From NCBI RefSeq assembly GCF_902459505.1, contig NC_047084.1, forward strand, positions 495,923,013-495,987,012: DNA of 64,000 bases, read 5' to 3'. Position 1 is the first letter of the stretch, and each line of letters opens with the position of its first letter. Below the pieces are notes generated by a model that saw only the letters and a list, made by a program, of their open reading frames with translations, was not told the DNA's origin and did not search any database. A program made the translations under genes and the position numbers. Source of the DNA: Geotrypetes seraphini (lineage: Eukaryota; Chordata; Amphibia; Gymnophiona; Dermophiidae). Below, in pieces: positions 1 through 10,472 of the stretch.

Positions 1-1385
1 AGATGGATAGGGGCTTATTCTATCATCGGCAAAGAGATTAATTCTGCTCTCTTTATGTTCTATCTGAATTCCTCACAGGTGAAGATTGGTCCGGATCTTA
101 AGGGACAATGGTTCAATAGTCAGTACGAAAAGAAGGGGGGACAAAGGACATCCCTACCTAGTCCCCCTCTCTAAGAAAAATGGGGTGGTCAACTGCCCAT
201 TCACGAGAAGCCTGGCCTTGGGCTGAATATAAAGATTTTGAATCCACTCTGGAAATTGGCCCTCCAACCCATATTGTTTCAGGACCCAAAATAAATATTG
301 CCAGGAGATACTGTCAAAGGCTTTTTACATATCTAGGCCTGCTATGGCCGCCATACCTCTCATAGAGGTAACGCCATCAGTGCTCTGGTGAGATTTATAG
401 AGGCGTACCACCTTAGGATGAATCCTACTTGATCTTCATGCATAAAGTTATTCAGACATTTGACTAGAATGACTGCCAGCAATCTGACATCTTGATTGAG
501 AAGGAGATAGACCTATAAGAACTTACCTGTTGAAGGTCCTTCCCAGATTTAGGCAGAAGGACTACATGGGTCAAGTTGGACTTTTCCAACCCTCTATGGG
601 AGCTCAAGGCATTAAATGAGTCCCCCAGGGATGGAGCGATCAAATCTGACAAAATTTTATAATATTCTGGGCCGAACCCATCTGGCCCAGGTGCCTTGGT
701 TAGCTTCAAAGCCTTAATACCCTCCTGAATTTCCCTGATGGATATGGGGGTGTTCAATATAGCGAGTTGGTCTGGGGTTACTTTTGGCAAAACCAGCCCC
801 TGGAAAAAGGAATTCCGATCCCACTCTGGAAAAGGCCACTGGGCATATAGGGCTTCATAAAACTGGACAAACTGTTGTTGAATCTACGGGGCCGTATGAT
901 ACTGGACACCCTGCACATCTTTGAGGGACAGTATCACTTGACGTTTCCAATAGGCGCACTAGATTAGCCATCAACCGACCCGCCCTCCCCCATCTGTAAA
1001 GCTTATATCGTTGATAATAAATATCATTTTTGCCCCCATAGTTCAGCTAATACAATCACGTATCTCCCATCCTGATCTGTTAAATCCTTGTGGACATTCA
1101 AAGGTAATTGTTTATGGAACAAAATAGCTACACCTCTCTGCCTACTATTATAGGCAGAAGAGTACACTTCTCCCACCCATTCCCTGCATAGTTTAGCATG
1201 CTCTGAGTTGGTGAGATACGTTTCCTGAAAGTAGGCTATGTCCACCTTCTCTTTCTTGAACCAGTGCAAAATTTTCATACTCTTGATGGGAAAGTGAATG
1301 CCCTCCAAGTTTAATGTAGAGAATTTGAGCTTAACCATACTCAAAGGAATAAGCAGGATCCCACAAACACAAGGTGACATAACAT
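1..1385 (-). mobile_element. L1/Tx1-type LINE ORF2 fragment (endonuclease and RT), broken
   Basis: Minus-strand translation of 1024-1350 gives an L1-type endonuclease N-terminus (motifs NLEGIH, DIAYFQET and RGVAILFHK). Minus-strand 464-790 gives the start of an L1 reverse transcriptase (KAPGPDGFGPEYYK, VVLLPKSGKD). Bases 1-460 continue the RT in several frames and contain a FADD-like catalytic box near the window edge. Several hundred bases are missing between the endonuclease and RT parts, and many stops break the frame. The matching ORF1 lies upstream (to the right) at 2.78-3.65 kb, so this is probably one old L1 copy interrupted by the repeat at 1.42-2.20 kb. The downstream part lies outside the window. 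Confidence 0.85.
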
Positions 1386-1424
1386 AGAATAAGATGAGCG
1401 ATCCCCCAGCTAGGGTGGCAAGTC

Positions 1425-2197
1425 AAATGTGTGCAAGACAAAAGTGCGCAGACAATTGAGCGCCATGATAATTGCGTGCAAGACAATTGAGCCCCATGAC
1501 AATTGCGTGCAAGACAATTGAGCCCCATGACAATTGCGTGCAAGACAATTGAGCGCAATGACAATTGCGCGCAACAACAATTGAGCATGAAGACAATTGC
1601 ACGCAAGACAAATGATCAGAAGGACAAATCAGTGCAACGACAATCACGCGCACGTTCACATTGCTATGGTTATGTTAGCTCCTTTTTTACATGCTCAGAA
1701 CAGCCTGCCTTCATTTCGCTAGCCTCTTTGTGATTGGCATCAAAACACAATATGTAAAGCACAATATGTAAAGACTATGAACCCACTGAAAACACAATAA
1801 GGACTTACTATGCCTATTTACCTTACAATACAACATCCTGCGCTATTGTCTGGTGACGGGACAAAAGCGCGCGGGTCAAACTATGAACCTGTCTGGTGAC
1901 GGGACAAAACATGCGGGTCAAACGCGCTGACATAGTGTTCCTGCTGCCTTGCCATTATTACTGAAAACTGAACTTTTCCTCAGTTGTCTGCACTCAGATG
2001 TCTTGGCACAGTTGTCTTGCGCGCTGAATTGTCTTGCGCTTAGATGTCTTGCACTCACTTGTCTTTGCACTCTCTTGTCTGTGCCCATTTGTCCGTGCGC
2101 TTATGTCTTGGCCCAATTATCTTGCGCTCACTTGTCTTTACACTCACTTGTCTGCTTCCATTTGTCCGCGCGCTTATGTCTTGCGTGCATCTGACTA
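1425..2197. repeat. Foldback element with arms of short tandem repeats
   Basis: The left arm (about 1425-1660) is a 31-bp tandem repeat built on GACAATTG and GCAAGACAATTGAG. The right arm (about 1976-2195) carries the reverse complement of the same words (TTGTCTTGCGC and relatives) in a looser array. The central 300 bp contain two copies of a segment beginning CTGGTGACGGGACAAAA. The outer ends are related inverted repeats (CAAATGTGTGCAAGACA against CAGATGCACGCAAGACA read from the right). No clear target duplication was found. It sits inside the L1 between ORF1 and ORF2. Short open frames here are by-products of the repeat. Confidence 0.7.
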
Positions 2198-2775
2198 TGA
2201 ACCCCCTACTAGAACACCCATACCCAAAACCAAACTGCACTAGATGATGATGACAAAGACTTGAGGACACCATACATTCCACACACACAATGCACACTCC
2301 ACCCGACTCATTCCCCCTCCCACTCCAACCCTCCACCCCCTCCCTCACCCCAGAGAAACCATCCACAGAACAATTCCAACATAATAAAAACCATACAGAA
2401 AATAAACCAAACTACATTTGGTGTAATATAGACCATACAATTGCAGGCTCTCTAGGGGGGGGGGTAAAATAGAAGGAGAAATCCCCTGTCCAGCTGCCAG
2501 AGGGGCCCAGGCAAGTCAAAATGATGATGGTAGTGGGCTGGCAGTCCTATCGTCTCCCCCTCGAGCCATAAGGATAATACAGCCAAGGCAGAGCGGAGAG
2601 AGGTATCTCTAGAGGCCCCACACTCAGCAAAATAGGGCTCCACTACCCACTGGTCTATTTCAGCCTTAGCTCACCTCGTTCAGCCATGGCCCATTATACA
2701 GTGCTAGAGAGAGAAAGAAGAAAAACCCCTGGGCACAGGGTCCATCCAGTGTGAGATAAAACTTGGCAATCACAG
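2198..2775. other. Unassigned stretch, probably the ORF1-ORF2 interval of the L1
   Basis: This C-rich, low-complexity stretch includes a CA/CCACCC-rich part (2280-2360) and a short G run at 2456. Its position fits the region between L1 ORF1 and ORF2 on the minus strand. No convincing coding frame was found. Confidence 0.4.
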
Positions 2776-3655
2776 TCAATAAAAACCCAGGAGTCCCCTC
2801 AGGAACACAGACATGAAAGTGGAAATGGTACCAATCCAGCTGTCCCCGCTTTCACACATCTGGTTCCCTGTTGTTCTCTGGAGACTGCCGCTGTTCCAGC
2901 ACAGATTCAAGGAACCGGTGCGCTGCCATCTTATCCTTGAGGAGTTGCACTTTACCCTTCCTCCATACTCACAGACTAGCAGGATAAACCAAGGCAAAAT
3001 GCACGCCTTTTTATGGAGGGAAGTGCAGGTGGGCGCCATTTCTCTTTGCTGAGAAGCCACACATGCTGAGTAGTCATTGAAGAGAAGCAGTCTTTGACCC
3101 TCGCACTCGAGATGCTCCACATTCCGGTAAGCTTTTAAAACCTGTTCTTTTTCCTGCCAATTGACAAAGCGGGCTATCCCTAACCTTGGCTTTATCTGGG
3201 CCCCAGTCTTCGGACCCAGGCAGTGCGCTTGCTCGCATATGAAGACAGCAGTGGATGCTGGCAATCTCACCTGGTTCTGGGGGTCAGGTGTGGAAAAATT
3301 TGTAGAGGTCAGTTTCCAGGAACTCCTCAGGTAAGCCCAATACCCGGAGGTTGTTCCGACATTGCCAGTTCTTCTGCTCCTCGAGTCAATCCAACAATGA
3401 GGTCACCTGGGCATGCAATTTTTCTACGCAGGTGTGAGCTCTCTAAGTGTTCTGATATACGCCGCTCAGCCTCCGATAGGCACTGGGAATGCGCATCAAA
3501 TTTTTCATTGATGCCGTTTACAGCTGACTGGAGTTTGTTCAGCCAGTCCTCTAACACTGTGGTTACCAAGTGAGATACCTCCTGGGCCCACTCCCCGATG
3601 TCAGAGGTAGCGAGAGCTGCCAGATACCATCTTGTTGTCAGGGGTAGCATGCGCT
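2776..3655 (-). mobile_element. L1-type LINE ORF1 remnant
   Basis: Minus-strand 3327-3650 reads as a charged heptad-like segment (LEDWLNKLQSAVNGINEKFD, ECLSEAERRI-like) typical of the ORF1 coiled coil. Minus-strand 3050-3260 resembles the ORF1 C-terminal domain (LGIARFVNWQEKEQVLKAYR, then GQRLLLFNDYSA). These lie in different frames and stops follow, so the gene is dead. ORF1 proteins are nucleic-acid-binding trimers that package L1 RNA. Order and strand agree with ORF2 at 1-1385, so both probably belong to one insertion. Confidence 0.75.
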
Positions 3656-3889
3656 ACCAGATGCCATCTTGTTGTCTGGTGTACTCTGTCTGCACTTGGT
3701 GGGTTTAATGGACTTAGTGGGCATGCCTCTCACCCGAAACTCCACAACTGCTCCTCAATGGATCCAGGAGTCTTGTGAGCTATGCTATGAGCACTTTATA
3801 AGACTCTAAATCTAGTATTGCACTGAGATTTCTGCTGTTTTTAAAGCTGATAGCCGCGGAGCCCTGCAAAACACGTCTGGCTAGGACAA

Positions 3890-4225
3890 GCACATCATGT
3901 GACCCCTCTCAACCAGTTCTTAATCCATACCTCCTATCCCATGACTTTCTAATTTTCTCAGAAGGCTTTCATAAGGTATTTTGTCAAATGCCTTTTGAAA
4001 ATCCTGATTCAAATATCAACTGGCTCACCTTTATCCACATGTTGATTCACCTCTTCGAAGAAATGTAGTAGATAGGTGAGGCAAGATTTCCCTTGACTAA
4101 ATCCATGTTAGTTTTCTCTCATTAATCCATGCTCATGTATATGTTCTGTCATTTTGTTCTTTAAAATAATCTCTACCATCTTGCCCGGCACTGACGTCAG
4201 ATTCACCAGTCTATAAATCAGGATT
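3890..4225 (-). mobile_element. CR1-type LINE reverse transcriptase fragment
   Basis: Minus-strand conceptual translation shows RT block sequence of CR1 type: VPGKMVEIILKNKM, then QHGFSQGKSCLTYLL and a FDKIPYESLLRKLE-like continuation after a frame change. It is short, broken and without recognisable ends. The nearby CR1 copies at 51.8-53.9 kb and 55.6-56.3 kb are better preserved. Confidence 0.7.
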
Positions 4226-4308
4226 TAGGTGTCCATGCATCCTAAATGTCTAAATACTTGCTTTCAGACACCACAAATTAGAACTTCTAAAATAAGAGCT
4301 GTTGCATA

Positions 4309-5011
4309 CCGTGTTTCCCCAAAAATAAAACCTAGCATCATTTTCAGGGTAGGTCTTAATATAGCCCTACCCCCAAATAAGCCCTAGTCCCAGGATTTGC
4401 TGGCAACTCTTCAACCCGCCCACCCCTCCCCCTCCATCGCTGTCCCCCCTCCAAAGCCGAACTCCTGCTGGCCCTCTATCCTTACCTCCCCGCCGACCGT
4501 GAGCGAGCCCTACCTTCAACTAAAGCAGAGTGAAATCCACAATGGACAAGTCCGAAGCAGCCTGTTTAGAGTACTGCCGGCCTGATGTTGCTTCGGTTGA
4601 AGGTAGGGCTTGCTCACGGTTGACGGGGAGGAAAGGATGGAGGGACAGCAAGGGTTCGGCTGTGTGGTGGGGCGTGGGGTGATCAAGGGTTCTGCTGCAC
4701 AAGGGATGCTGCACAAGGGATGGGAGGGAGGGTGGAAAGGATAGAAGCTGGGCAAGGGTTATGCTGCACGAGGGATGGGAGGGAGGAAAGGATAGAAGCT
4801 GGGCAAACTTCTGCTGCACAGGGGGATGAGAAGGATGGAGGGAAGGGAGGAAAGATGCTGCACATGTGGGGGAGAGAAAGGAAAGAGGAAGAATTGGGGT
4901 GAAGGAGAGGAAGCGAGAGATAATCATGTGCATACCCCGAAAATAAGACCTAGTGCCTTTATTGGGCCCCAAATGAATATAAGACACTGTCTTATTTTCG
5001 AGGAAACATGG
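4309..5011. mobile_element. 703-bp TIR element in a TA target (mariner/Tc1-like superfamily)
   Basis: The termini are inverted repeats, CCGTGTTTCCCCAAAAATAA on the left and the complement of CTTATTTTCGAGGAAACATGG on the right. They are flanked by TA at 4307-4308 and 5012-5013. The interior carries an inverted pair (about 4484-4530 and 4590-4640, words CCTACCTTCAACT and AGTTGAAGGTAGGG-like) followed by GGAGGGA-rich degenerate tandem repeats (4660-4900). No transposase is present, so it is non-autonomous. Proline- or serine-rich open frames across it are low-complexity artefacts. Confidence 0.8.
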
Positions 5012-5875
5012 TAGTAATAATGAAATCTTTACGTTTGACTCAGTCACTCACTAAAGAGGATTCTTACTTATTGGATTTATATAGACAGTAATAATGCTTA
5101 GATGGAAAACAGCTAAGTTACAGGATGCTAATCATTGGTGGAATGCTCATATATATAAGACTGTAACAGCAGAAAAAAAGTTAATACAATAGTTTTCATG
5201 TTAAAAACAAAAGAAGAGTTTAGATCAATAAGTTTTACAAGATGATTCGGTAGCTATATAATGTAATTAATGCAGCATGATTGTTCTGTGTTTGTTATTA
5301 TTAAAATCAATAAAGGCATTAAGAATATTAAGTGCCATCCCATAATGCAGCAGCCAATTCTTAACAGTTCTAATACATGCTCAAGTACAAAAGCATGGAT
5401 ACTGCTCACAAAGATGAAAAATTCTTTATCAGTGTCAGCCTATGATCTTTAACTAAACCTTTATCTTAAAAACAGCTGCCAAATTGAGGGGGTGAGTTGC
5501 AATTTGAGAGTTTTTAATTGGAATATGATTTAGATGAGGAGGCCTGCTTTTTCACTTGTGGTATCAAGCCTATGGAATATTCTCCTATAGCAGGTTAGCG
5601 TATTAAATAGTTGTCTAATAACCTCATCTGGAAGCAAGTGAAGTCCTGGCTATTTCAGGTTCTCTGAGTAGATAAAGTTGCGCTCTATAGTGGGTATTTA
5701 TTTGTTTAAAATTTCTTCTGTACTGCATATCTCAATATTCTCTGCAGTTTCCATTAAAATATAGACATTATAGTACAAAACTGTAGAGTTAATACATTAG
5801 TATTATCTGAAATAAATATGATTGAATTTTTACATTCTGGATGAACTCAGTGATTTAAAATAACTTCAAAAACTA
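5012..5875. other. AT-rich stretch with no recognised feature
   Basis: No coding frame, RNA gene or repeat I recognise was found between the two TIR elements. It could be host intergenic DNA. Confidence 0.4.
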
Positions 5876-6249
5876 TCCCCCTTCCCCCTTTCATGAAGCC
5901 ATGTTAGGATTTTTTTTAATCACCGGCCATAGTGGTCACCCAAGCCTTTCACTTACGTGGAGTTACTACGGACTTGTATATTTGGACTGACGGGGATCCC
6001 CGAAGAAGACATTCTTGTCAAAACACGGACCATGTTGGGTCCAAGGCTCTCAGTGGACTGGGTCCCAGAGGTTTTTATGTGGATTGTCAAGTCGAATCAT
6101 TAATAAAGTCCACATCAGAAACATCACTTCTCCACAGTGTTTTGTTGTTTTTCTTGGTAGTAGCTTTGATGCTTATAGAATTCCTATGAGCGTCGGAGCT
6201 CATACGGCTGGCGATAACAAAGCCTAGCGCAGCTTCATAAAAGGAGTCC
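5876..6249. mobile_element. Small TIR element (GC-hairpin family) split by a PLE fragment
   Basis: The left end (TCCCCCTTCCCCCTTTCATG, then GCCATGTTAGGATTTTTTT) and the right end (TAGCGCAGCTTCATAAAAGG) form imperfect inverted termini. The core contains the near palindrome AGAATTCCTATGAGCGTCGG, shared with relatives at 6.27-6.44, 54.46, 55.02 and 59.1 kb. A PLE piece of about 220 bp interrupts it at roughly 5937-6155. Confidence 0.6.
5937..6155 (+). mobile_element. Penelope-like element fragment with hammerhead-like motif
   Basis: Positions 5997-6040 carry a hammerhead-ribozyme-like arrangement: CCCCGAAGAAGACA, a GACA/TGTC stem, then AAAACACGGACCATGT. The following tail (AATAAAGTCCACATCAG) resembles known PLE ends. 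The short repeat TGGT(A) at both edges is consistent with insertion into the small TIR element. No coding sequence remains. Confidence 0.55.
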
Positions 6250-6272
6250 TATAATAGGCCATAAATAACTAC

Positions 6273-6442
6273 CTCCCCTTTTTACTAAACTGCGCTAGCG
6301 GTTATTAGTGCAGGGAGCTCTGCTGAATGCTCTGCGCTGCTTCCGATGCTCTTAGAGTTCCTATTAGCATCGGGAGCAGCACGGAGCATTCAGCGCGGCT
6401 CCCTACGCTAATAACCACTATCATGGTTTAGTAAAAGGGGGA
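6273..6442. mobile_element. Small foldback TIR element (MITE)
   Basis: The element folds on itself: the left end CCCCTTTTTACTAAACTGCG matches the complement of the right end TGGTTTAGTAAAAGGGGGAG. The core hairpin surrounds CTCTTAGAGTTCCTATTAGC. It is non-coding and belongs to the same family as the element at 54458-54628. Confidence 0.7.
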
Positions 6443-6446
6443 GTAA

Positions 6447-6593
6447 CCCCCTGTTTTACTAAGGTGCGCTATGCCTTTTAGCGCACGCTAAATATATGCG
6501 CACGGTAACTGCTAATGCGTCCATAGACTAACATGAATGCGTTAGCATTTAGCGCGTGCTAAAACACATAGCACACCTTATTAAAAGGAGCCC
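6447..6593. mobile_element. Small foldback TIR element (MITE) in a TA target
   Basis: The termini CCCCTGTTTTACTAAGGTGC and GCACACCTTATTAAAAGGAG (complementary) enclose a hairpin with GCGCACGCTAAAT and ATTTAGCGCGTGC arms. TA flanks both ends. It lies directly beside the previous element. Confidence 0.7.
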
Positions 6594-6918
6594 TAAGTCT
6601 AACATTTTTAAAAATCTTTTACATTACATAAGAACCTCAGGACTGAATAGCTTTCTATGCTGCTCAAATGACATTTTAGTGACAATGGTAGATGTTCAAC
6701 TTTATTTTTTGAATAACCTTGTTCTTCTGGTTTATGACTTTTTGTGGGAGGGAAGGCAAATCAAATATGTATATTTCTCTTTTTTACTTTTTGGGGGAAG
6801 TTTTCAATGGAGATAGATTGTAGACTTCAAATATTAGTCTGACTTGAAATATTTGAACTATTTTATAATTTTTTTTTGCAAACTGTGTGAATTTTTTTTT
6901 TTACTGGTTTTTGCTAAT
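6594..6918. other. T-rich stretch with no recognised feature
   Basis: No gene, RNA or repeat that I can support was found. Short open frames here have no recognisable family features. Confidence 0.35.
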
Positions 6919-6931
6919 TGTTAATATATGA

Positions 6932-7457
6932 TAATTTTTGGAAATCGAAATGGGGACATATTAATAACTTATTAGAATCATCGATTCCATTAACCTATGA
7001 TGTAGTCATCTGTGGGACATTATTGCATACTAAACCCCCACTGGACCGATATAAAAGTCGGCTTTTCATCATTATGACCGGGATTGCCATGCAAATGGTT
7101 ACTCAGAATTGAAAAAGTTGAGATCACCTTAATTTTTCCTTTTGGTGGGCGAATTTATGTTTATGTTATAAGTATGAGAAAATGAACTCCGATATGTTGG
7201 GGCATAATAATTTATTCAGATTAGTTTGGGGGTCCATTAAAACTTTTCCTGTTGACTTACACACACATCCAGGGAAGGGTGGGGGGGTTATCTCTTTTGT
7301 TTTATTCCTTGTTTAGATGTACTGGAAGGGAGGGGGGGTTAATTCATTTTGTATTGTTATTGATTGATTGTAAGTGCTGATTCTGATTATTAATGTATGT
7401 ATAATTTTATGCACTTTGTATTAGCCTTGAAAATTTAATAAAGATTTTTTAAAAAAC
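6932..7457 (+). mobile_element. 5'-truncated L1-type LINE 3' end with 13-bp target duplication
   Basis: The plus strand encodes the C-terminal end of an L1 ORF2 (INNLLESSIPLTYDVVICGT, PLDRYKSRLFIIMTGIAMQ), followed by a 3' UTR and the tail TTTAATAAAGATTTTTTAAA. The target duplication TGTTAATATATGA at 6919-6931 recurs as TGTTAATACATGA at 7458-7470 with one difference. This is a normal target-primed insertion with extreme 5' truncation. Confidence 0.85.
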
Positions 7458-7512
7458 TGTTAATACATGAGTAAATAAATGATTCAATAATAAATATCAC
7501 AACTTCTTTGTT

Positions 7513-7675
7513 GTGCCTAAATAAGAAATATCGCTTTTTTAAGGGTTCTCCCACCAGGGCCAGTGTCGTCTACCCCATTAAATTATTCAGAGTACTCTGA
7601 ATAATTTAGTGGGGTGGATGACACCGGCGCTGGCGGGAGGACCCTTGAAAAAGCAATATGCAAAACATGTCGGCT
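7513..7675. repeat. Inverted PLE ends (about 65-bp arms) with hammerhead-like motif
   Basis: The sequence is palindromic about 7593/7594. The inner 28 bp around CAGAGTACTCTG are perfect and imperfect arms run to about 7529 and 7658. The right arm continues into CCCTTGAAAAAGCAATATGC then AAAACATGTCGG, which resembles a degenerate PLE hammerhead (GCA/TGC stem, AAAAC, GTC). Head-to-head partial copies are a known outcome of PLE insertion. Confidence 0.55.
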
Positions 7676-7749
7676 CCAGCCCTCCCAAACAGCGTTTAAA
7701 AAGACGAAGTTATTTGAAAAAAAAAATAATTCTATTAAGATAAATTCCT

Positions 7750-7985
7750 GTTCACAAGTGAAGAAAAACAAGCCAAAGACCGGACCCCCCAGCTAGGTCC
7801 GGCTCCAGTAAAGAACACTAATCCCGCAGACCCTCCGGTCCCCCGGTCATCACCACCCGCTACCCCTCCCCCTCCCCATCGACTCACACACCATCCCGCA
7901 TAGTGTTTGCAATTTTACTGTGTCATTCTGGACCCATGCTTGTTTCTCTTGTGGTCTCGTTAATAAAAATGATGTTAAAAAAAAA
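7750..7985 (+). mobile_element. Probable LINE 3' tail with poly(A)
   Basis: A C-rich UTR-like stretch ends in a polyadenylation-like word (TTAATAAAAATGATG) followed by an A run at 7976-7985. No coding part remains, so the LINE family is uncertain. Confidence 0.4.
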
Positions 7986-8084
7986 GATAAATTGATTGTT
8001 GAAATGAAATTGGATATGATTAAATAAGAAATATAGCAGAAAAAAAAGAAAGGAGCTAATATCTGAAAAGAAAGATCTTTCCTA

Positions 8085-8150
8085 AGGTCCCCTTTTAATA
8101 AGCCACATTAGGGTATTTTTTAATTGCTGGCCACTGCGGTAAAATCATTG
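8085..8150. mobile_element. End of a small TIR element
   Basis: CCCCTTTTAATAAGCCACAT, then TTTTTTAATTGCTGGCCACT, matches the left half of the element at 5876-6249 with substitutions. No partner terminus was found close by. Confidence 0.45.
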
Positions 8151-8159
8151 AATTCCTAC

Positions 8160-8700
8160 ATCAAGGATTCCAGGGACATTTGCACCAGCAGTTGCAGGTG
8201 CACATCTTCCTGGATCCATCAGAGCTTCAGATCTGTGTGTTGGAGAGAGTGGGGGAGGATGCAGGAGGCCAGCCTGCTGTGGCCCAGGTGACAAATGCCC
8301 CTCTTAAGGCTGGTCCTGCTGCTCCTGAGGGGGTGCAGAGGGGGAAGGGGGTTGGATGGGGCAAGGGCAATGACATGAAGAGCAGAAGTGAAATGGGTTG
8401 GGTGGGGGAAAGGGTTTGGATGGGAGCAGGGGCAGAGACAAGAGGAGCAGAAGGTGACAGGGGTTGGATGGGGCAGCAGCCTTATCTTCTTCCTCCTTCA
8501 AATACAGCCAGGGCTCTTCTTCCAGTGCTGCCTCTTCTGCTCCTGCTGGCTCTTTGCCCCCCTCCCCCGCCTCCTCAGCCTCTTCAGGCTGGATGGGACC
8601 AGCCCTGGCATCCTCGTCAGGGGGTGCTTCTACTGCTGCTTCAGCAAGACAGGAGGGAAACATGGAAATAGGATACAGTCAGGTAATATCAACTACACTT
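8160..8700. other. GC-rich coding-like stretch, unidentified
   Basis: Open frames exist on both strands. The minus-strand frame (8304-8663) is the more protein-like: acidic, rich in Glu, Ala and Pro (EAEEAGEGGKEPAGAEEA). Its beginning is preceded on the minus strand by a pyrimidine tract and CAG that could be a splice acceptor. It might be a remnant of the accessory (Myb/SANT-type) gene of a Harbinger-like transposon, because a TIR-like end lies just left of it and another Glu/Arg-rich minus-strand scrap sits near 9.6 kb. That is inference; I do not recognise a defined domain. Confidence 0.25.
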
Positions 8701-8861
8701 TTGAACATGACATTATTTGTTGTTCTTTTTTCTTCAAATGTTAATAATACAAGTAGGAACATACCTCGGACTCCACTATAGGCCTCTTTAAGGAGAAAGA
8801 ATGAAAAACATAAATTTCCTACAAGGTACATCATTAACATTTTTTTATTCTATATACTGTT

Positions 8862-9020
8862 CCCCCAGGGGGAGCTCAGAATAGTTTACATAAATTTTCC
8901 CGTCTGTCCTGGTGGGCTCACAATTTATCTAATGTTGCTGGAGCTAAGGGGGGGGCTAAGTGACTTGCCCGGGGTCACAAGGAGCAGCATGGGTTTGAAC
9001 CCTCAGCATGGGCCGAGGCT
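8862..9020. repeat. SINE- or LINE-tail-like interspersed repeat
   Basis: It contains the widely dispersed vertebrate repeat words AAGTGACTTGCCC, GGTCACAAGGAGCAGCATGG and TTTGAACCCTCAG. It abuts the LINE tail at 9.03 kb. The family assignment is from memory of similar sequence only. Confidence 0.4.
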
Positions 9021-9024
9021 GTAT

Positions 9025-9506
9025 CATTAATCTAATCTAATCTAATCTAATCTAAATCTTGGGTTTATATACCGCATCATCTCCGCAGATGGAGCTCGGC
9101 ACGGTTTACATGGTTAGGGAAGGAACGGAACTCCAGTGGAATTATATAAGTATGAGAGAAGAGAGGTTGGTGTGAGAGTGCCAGGAGCGGGACGGGGTTA
9201 CGTTCTGGAGAAGAGCCAGGTCTTCAGATGCTTACGGAATGGTAGAAGGGGGCTCAAATTGCGGAGAGGGGAAGGGAGACTGTTCCAGAGCTGAGTGATT
9301 CTGAAAGGGAGGGAAGAGCCAAGTTTACCAACAAGGGAGATGCCTTTTAAGGAGGGGTAGGATAGTTTTAATTTTTGAGTGGATCTAGTGGAGGTTGGAT
9401 TTGAGGAATTCCAGGATAGAGGGATAAAAGGAGGAAGGATACTGTGGAGGATCTTGAAGGTTAGGCAGGCCACTGTGCAACACCCTTCCCACATAGTAGT
9501 TGGCAT
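9025..9506 (-). mobile_element. L2-like LINE 3' end
   Basis: The minus strand encodes an ORF2 C-terminus typical of L2-like LINEs (LGSSLPFRITQLWNSLPSPL and FRKHLKTWLF). The 3' tail is a pentanucleotide repeat, TCTAA read on the plus strand, at about 9029-9053. The element is 5'-truncated. Confidence 0.75.
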
Positions 9507-10302
9507 AGAGGTGCATATGAGGTGGAGAGGGTCTATGAGATGGACTCATTACTCACTGGTCTCAGCACGCAGTTCCTCAAGCATGCCCTGGATTGTTGTT
9601 CCTCTCTGCACAGGAGCCGGTCCTGTTTTCTTAGATCTTCAACCTGGATAATAGAGAAAGAGAGAGAGAAAAGGAGAGGGTGGTCCAGGGTAAGTGCCAG
9701 GTCCATGTCATTCTTCATCTAGCAGTGTGACATGACAACCTTACTCATGTCTTCACCTCCATCTCATAGGACAGTTCTCATAAAATTTGAGTATAAGATA
9801 TGCTGTCCTCCTACTGTAATAGTTTTACTAGCTACTGATAGGGTAATAGTTCTGAATAAGAACGATGAGGATTACCTACTACTCAGTGGTGAGGGTGAGA
9901 GGTACCCAGGGTGGTAGTGCTCTTCCCCTGTACTCTTCTCCGCCCCCTCCCCCTTACTTACCACATGCTCCTTCCTCACCCCTTCCTGCCATATGCACAC
10001 CACTTCTGTTCCCCCATGCCACTGTAATGTTCCTACCTGGCAGTGAATACACGTCAGGAATATCACAGGGAGAGTTACCAAGTAGCGGAACGTTATGAAT
10101 TTGAGGAGTGCCTCAGATAAGTACTATGAAATCGCTGGTTTGAGCACCTATTTAGTTTAGTGGATTTCAATTTTGTATTGTTTAAATATTGATCACAGAA
10201 GCAATTATTAGTAAGTTCACAATTATTCTTTAAAAGCACAAGATGTACACCTGTGATGTTTGTTACCCACCACTCTAAATTGGAATAGAGAGATTGTTAG
10301 CA
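9507..10302. other. Mixed unassigned sequence
   Basis: It contains a GAGAAAGAGAGAG-type purine tract (9654-9690) and a C/T-rich part (9925-10020). The minus-strand frame at 9533-9718 is Glu/Arg-rich (DLRKQDRLLCREEQQSRACL) and could belong to the same broken transposon gene as 8.3-8.66 kb. Nothing else can be supported. Confidence 0.3.
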
Positions 10303-10472
10303 TTGTACTGTAATGTTCCTAGCACAACCTCCAAGCTGATGTCACACCAGCATCGGTTCTTCCACTGATGCTACTTCCTAGGCACAGGTTCAGGACGTGA
10401 CATCAGAGGAAGAGCCAACGCTAGTGTGACAGCAGCTTGGGGATTGCTGCTCATGCCAGGAACATTACAGAG
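10303..10472. repeat. Inverted repeat (hairpin)
   Basis: The left arm 10303-10366 (GTAATGTTCCTAGCACAACC, GTGTGACACC-like) is the imperfect reverse complement of 10400-10472 (AGTGTGACAGCAGCTTGG, CAGGAACATTACAG), separated by about 33 bp. A related word also appears at 10026-10050, so it may be part of a larger TIR element. Confidence 0.5.

Noticed and set aside
1440-1660. CRISPR-like regular repeats
   Set aside because: There are no unique spacers; the sequence between repeats is the same repeat. It is one arm of a eukaryotic foldback element.
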